Positions 14,008 through 16,982 of a stretch of 16,982 nt of DNA are shown one piece after another. Position 1 is the stretch's first letter. Every line of letters starts with the position of its first letter. Location of the stretch: the NCBI GenBank assembly GCA_009926705.1, contig RFOJ01000006.1, forward strand, positions 1-16,982, read 5' to 3'. The notes beneath the pieces were generated by a model, which saw only the letters and a list, made by a program, of their open reading frames with translations, did no database searches and was not told the origin of the DNA. The translations under genes were made by a program, and so were the position numbers. The stretch is from Acidimicrobiia bacterium (GTDB lineage: Bacteria; Actinomycetota; Acidimicrobiia; Acidimicrobiales; Ilumatobacteraceae).

Positions 14008-14737
14008 CGCGCGACTCCTCAGTTTCGACTGCTACGGAACACTGATCGACTGGGAGTACGGCATCACCGAGACCGTCACCAAGATCGCTGCGCCGCACGG
14101 CGCACACCCGTCTGAGCAAGAAATCCTCTCGCTTTTCGCCTCGCACGAGACCAAGGTGCAGGATGCCAACCCCACGTGGACGTACCCGGTGATTCTCCGC
14201 GAGACATGGCGACGCATGGCAACGAGCCTCGGTTTGCCTGACCCGGCAACCGGTGCCGAGCAGTGCGAGCGCGATGCCCGGACGTTTGCCGAGTCGGTGC
14301 CGAACTGGCCCGCCTTTCCCGACAGCCACGATGCGCTCGTCGAGTTGCAGTCGCGTTGCAAGCTGGTGATTCTCTCCAACGTCGACAACGCGAGCTTCGC
14401 CGGGTCGAACGCCCGGCTCGGCGTCACCTTCGATGCAATCTTGACGGCGCAAGACATCGGGTCGTACAAACCTGATGTTCACAACTTTCACGTACTGCTC
14501 GAGAAAGCGCGCTCGATGGGTGTCGGCATCGAACAGCACGTGCACGTCGCACAAAGCCTGTTCCACGATCACGTACCGGCGCAGTCGGTGGGTCTGCGCA
14601 CCGTATGGATCAACCGATACGGAGCAAAGCGCGCGGCTGCCGGTTCGCTCGGTGCGACGCCTGCCGCCGCCCCGGTCACCCCGCACTGGGAGTTTCCAAC
14701 GCTTCGCGCACTCGCCGACGCCCTGCTCTCGTTCTAG
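13994..14737 (+). CDS. Haloacid dehalogenase (HAD) superfamily hydrolase, type II-like
   Basis: This 247-residue HAD hydrolase shows motif I FDCYGTLIDWE with nucleophile Asp12, motif II LSNVDN with Ser128, motif III Lys159 in SYKPD, and motif IV-type SLFHDHVPA with Asp192. A helical cap lies between motifs I and II (about residues 20-110). The FDxYGTLxD form and SNxD loop match 2-haloacid dehalogenase-type members, but many of these act as phosphatases, so the substrate is uncertain. The ATG at 13994 was chosen because it precedes motif I at the usual distance; it overlaps the upstream gene by 14 bases. An upstream ATG at 13955 would extend the protein only into that gene. The 111 bases after the stop hold a GC-rich imperfect hairpin near 14745-14775 and the next gene's promoter region, but no gene. 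Confidence 0.88.
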   Translation: MRLSDARLLSFDCYGTLIDWEYGITETVTKIAAPHGAHPSEQEILSLFASHETKVQDANPTWTYPVILRETWRRMATSLGLPDPATGAEQCERDARTFAESVPNWPAFPDSHDALVELQSRCKLVILSNVDNASFAGSNARLGVTFDAILTAQDIGSYKPDVHNFHVLLEKARSMGVGIEQHVHVAQSLFHDHVPAQSVGLRTVWINRYGAKRAAAGSLGATPAAAPVTPHWEFPTLRALADALLSF

Positions 14738-14834
14738 GCAGCGCCGAATCTCTGCGATTCTCGGTGGCGGCGTCAACAACGTCGCTCGGGCCGAACTACC
14801 GACGCAGGGATAGCCGACTGCAAAACACCCCAAC

Positions 14835-14840
14835 TAACCT
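14835..14840 (+). promoter_or_regulatory. Candidate -10 element for the UnbU/UnbV-like pair
   Basis: TAACCT ends 8 nt before the GTG at 14849, consistent with a transcript starting at or near the start codon. No clear -35 hexamer and no ribosome binding site are visible. Confidence 0.37.
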
Positions 14841-14848
14841 GAGTCGTC

Positions 14849-16486
14849 GTGGGGGAACTTTTCGCGCCGGGTGCTCCTGCCCCGGCACTTGCCGGTGGTC
14901 GCTCGATTCGCATCGGCGCGAACACCTATCCCCTGGTACTGCCAAGACTGCGTGACTCGCGGCTGCACGTTGCAGGCGTCGTCATCACTCTCCACACACT
15001 CGGCCAAGTGGGTCTCGGCTTCCACGTGAGCGTGCCGCAGATTTTGGCGGCGATTCTCACATGTTTCGTGCTGCAGGTCATCATCACGTTCCGCGAGAAG
15101 CGAGCGTTCGTGTGGCCGGCAAGCGCCATGCTCACTGGCAGCGGCATCGCGCTCATCTTGCGCGTGCCGAGCACGCCCGTGGGCGACCACTGGTCGTTTC
15201 ACCACTGGTGGATGTTCTCTGGCATTGCGGCGTTCTCACTGCTCACGAAGTTCATCGTGAGGCGCGAAGGTTCGCACGTCTTCAACCCTTCCAACGTGGG
15301 CCTCGTCATCGCCTTCATCGTGCTCGGTAGCACGCGCGTGGAGCCCCTCGACTTCTGGTGGGCGCCCATCACGAACCCGGCGATGGTGCTCGCATACGCG
15401 GTGATCCTCATCGGCGGTTCGCTCGTCACCCGACGCCTCGGACTGATGGTCACCGTGCTGTCTTTCTGGACGGTGCTCACGCTCGGCACCGCCGTCAATG
15501 CCGCATCGGGTCAGTGCTTCACAGCACGATGGGCCTTCGCCCCGGTCTGCGGCACCGATCTCTGGATGACAATCGTGACATCACCCGAGATCCTCATCTT
15601 CACGTACTTCATGATCACCGACCCGCGGACGGTGCCGCTCGGTCGCGTCGGGCGCATCACGTTCGGTGCGCTGGTGGGCGTGGTGTGCGTGATGTTGATG
15701 GCACCTCAGGAAACCGAGTTCGGCGCCAAGGTGGCGTTGCTCGCAGGACTCACGATTATGACCGCTCTCCGCCCGTTGCTCGAGCGAGTGGTGCCGGCAC
15801 CCGGCAGCCCTGGCGACAACATGCGAGATTTCGCGCGCTCGGTGGTGAGCGGTGGAAGTGCCAACCCGAGCATCGCGAGCATCACCAAGCGAGGCGGCGG
15901 AGTCGCACTCGCCGCAGTGCTGGTGGTCGGTGGCCTCGCCTTCGGTGGTCGTTCGGCCCAGGGCCTGCTTGCGAGCGAGCCTGAGAACCTGATTGGCCGA
16001 CTCGCCACGCGCATCGACCCCGCCACCTTCCCGAGTATTCGTGTCGATGATGCGGTCATCAACTGGAACCACGAGATTGACGTCGAGGGTGCCCGCGCCA
16101 TCGTGTTGACCCTGGCCGAGAATCTTGCGCTCGAAACGCAGGCCGTCGTCGAGCAAGACGCGGCACTACTTGAAGCCATCAATCACGGCGACCGCCTCGA
16201 AGCAATGCAGGCACGACTCGCCGATGCGCAGCGCACCGGGCAGACCGTCATTGACTCGTACGACATCGATGACGTGCATGTGACGCTGCTCGTGCCGTTC
16301 GGTCGCCAAGACGGTCTCAGTCTCGGGATGATTGCCACAGGAATCCGCACCACCGAGGTGCGCGATTCATCTGGCACGGTCATCTCGAGCAACACGGCAC
16401 CGTTCGAGACGATGTGGGCGATGCGCCGAGCGACGGGCGCGCGCTGGTTGACGATCGCCGAGCTGCCGGTACCCGACAACGCGTGA
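14849..16486 (+). CDS. UnbU/RnfD-like integral membrane protein with extra C-terminal domain
   Basis: This 545-residue protein has two parts. Residues about 38-315 form a polytopic membrane domain of the NqrB/RnfD superfamily, closest to the UnbU branch. It shows HVFNPSNVGLVIAFIVLG (143-160), TNPAMVLAYAVILIGG, and SPEILIFTYFMITDPRTVPLG (245-265), the last being the typical [MF]xTDP signature. The covalent-flavin SGAT-type motif of RnfD/NqrB is not seen. A further membrane segment lies at about 351-367. Residues about 380-545 form a soluble alpha/beta domain, probably outside the membrane, perhaps NTF2-like; I do not recognise it firmly. The GTG at 14849 follows a TAACCT element by 8 nt. It precedes an UnbV-like gene by 34 bases. 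Electron transfer or ion coupling is possible but unproven. Confidence 0.72.
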   Translation: MGELFAPGAPAPALAGGRSIRIGANTYPLVLPRLRDSRLHVAGVVITLHTLGQVGLGFHVSVPQILAAILTCFVLQVIITFREKRAFVWPASAMLTGSGIALILRVPSTPVGDHWSFHHWWMFSGIAAFSLLTKFIVRREGSHVFNPSNVGLVIAFIVLGSTRVEPLDFWWAPITNPAMVLAYAVILIGGSLVTRRLGLMVTVLSFWTVLTLGTAVNAASGQCFTARWAFAPVCGTDLWMTIVTSPEILIFTYFMITDPRTVPLGRVGRITFGALVGVVCVMLMAPQETEFGAKVALLAGLTIMTALRPLLERVVPAPGSPGDNMRDFARSVVSGGSANPSIASITKRGGGVALAAVLVVGGLAFGGRSAQGLLASEPENLIGRLATRIDPATFPSIRVDDAVINWNHEIDVEGARAIVLTLAENLALETQAVVEQDAALLEAINHGDRLEAMQARLADAQRTGQTVIDSYDIDDVHVTLLVPFGRQDGLSLGMIATGIRTTEVRDSSGTVISSNTAPFETMWAMRRATGARWLTIAELPVPDNA

Positions 16487-16520
16487 GCGTCGGGGCCAGC
16501 ACGACGGACTCTTCTCGCCA

Positions 16521-16982
16521 ATGAAGCGAACACTCATCGCCGGCGCGGTCGGTGCCGTCGCCATCACGGCGAGCGCTGCTCTGATCGTCATTCAACGCGA
16601 CGAAGCCGGGCCCGTCACGCCGACACTCGTCGACGAAACCTCGTCAGCTGGCGTCGATCATGCGTATGACGGCGAGTATCCATTCTTCGTCGGCGGCGGT
16701 GTCGCAACGTTCGACTGCAGTGGAGACGGAATGCCTGACCTCTACTTCGCCGGTGGCACCAACGAAGCATCGTTGTATGTCAACAAAAGTTCACTCGGCG
16801 GTGCGTTGCGCTTCGAGCGAAAGCAATCCCCCGTCACTGACCTCACGTTGGTGACTGGTGCATACCCCATGGATATCGACAACGACGCGACACTTGATCT
16901 CGTCGTCCTGCGACGCGGAGCAAACGTCATCTTGCGAGGGTTAGGCGACTGCACCTTCGAGGATGCCACCGCTGCGCTCGGA
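16521..16982 (+). CDS. UnbV/CRTAC1-like FG-GAP repeat protein, N-terminal part (3' truncated)
   Basis: The frame is open to the window end, giving 154 residues. A hydrophobic N-terminal segment (about residues 5-24) is a signal peptide or membrane anchor. Then come FG-GAP/VCBS units: FFVGGGVATFDCSGDGMPDL (55-74, followed by YF), with a Ca-binding type DxSGDGxxD loop, and MDIDNDATLDLVVL (117-130), a second unit with Ala replacing the usual Gly in the loop. LYVNKSS is the typical strand of CRTAC1/UnbV proteins. These fold as a seven-bladed beta-propeller, often with a C-terminal ASPIC/UnbV domain that is beyond the window. It should be exported. The start ATG is 34 bases after the UnbU-like gene without an evident ribosome binding site. 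Confidence 0.8.
   Translation, partial: MKRTLIAGAVGAVAITASAALIVIQRDEAGPVTPTLVDETSSAGVDHAYDGEYPFFVGGGVATFDCSGDGMPDLYFAGGTNEASLYVNKSSLGGALRFERKQSPVTDLTLVTGAYPMDIDNDATLDLVVLRRGANVILRGLGDCTFEDATAALG

Noticed and set aside
14849..16486. Annotation as RnfD or NqrB of a sodium/proton-pumping complex
   Set aside because: There are no other rnf or nqr genes, the covalent-flavin motif is not visible, and the neighbouring UnbV-like gene points to the UnbU branch.
14849..16982. Calling the region an enediyne biosynthesis cluster
   Set aside because: No polyketide synthase, thioesterase or tailoring gene is visible; UnbU/UnbV relatives alone are not sufficient.

Overview
The window is GC-rich and almost fully packed with genes. 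It most likely comes from an actinobacterium, plausibly class Acidimicrobiia. The basis is the presence of an F420-type (deazaflavin-dependent) nitroreductase, a HmuT-type heme transporter, lipoproteins with Thr/Ser-rich linkers, frequent GTG starts, and several start codons placed 6-8 nt after a TANNNT -10 element, the arrangement expected for leaderless mRNAs. The class-level placement is an inference. No tRNA, rRNA, CRISPR array, insertion sequence or phage block was seen. No stretch above 300 bases lacks a gene; the longest gaps are about 100-110 bases.

Layout. 1-2108 (+): the 3' end of a Gfo/Idh/MocA oxidoreductase, coupled by ATGA to a cytosolic YwrD-type gamma-glutamyltransferase. 2191-3723 (-): a secreted protein and a lipoprotein, both with a neocarzinostatin-like domain recognisable from its two disulfide-type Cys pairs. 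Divergent from these, 3767-6536 (+) is a heme ABC transporter operon hmuTUV with ATGA and GTGA overlaps. 6637-8158: a metallo-beta-lactamase-fold hydrolase (-) and a DinB-like protein (+), which diverge from a very compact promoter whose two -10 hexamers share one TA step. 8210-9487 (-): a beta-propeller-like protein of unknown function. 9597-9983 (+): a small lipoprotein cytochrome c.

10073-12176: a PPOX/FMN-binding-split protein (-) diverges from a DHA2-type MFS exporter (+). The exporter's N-terminus appears to lie in another frame, across an A6 run. 12202-13033 (-): a deazaflavin-dependent nitroreductase followed by a small holin-family (YvlD-like) membrane protein. 13072-14737 (+): a Fur-family regulator, a nucleoside 2-deoxyribosyltransferase-like protein and a HAD dehalogenase, tightly spaced. 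14849-16982 (+): an UnbU/RnfD-like membrane protein with an extra soluble C-terminal domain, followed by the start of an UnbV/CRTAC1-like FG-GAP protein that runs off the end.

How the genes work together. The heme importer is the clearest complete system. The two secreted neocarzinostatin-fold proteins lie next to it, in the position where Corynebacterium carries surface heme-binding proteins (HtaA), so they are candidates for capturing heme or another aromatic ligand; this is a hypothesis. The UnbU-UnbV pair is known as a cassette from enediyne clusters, but no enediyne polyketide synthase is visible here. It may represent a stand-alone redox/secretion module of unknown function.
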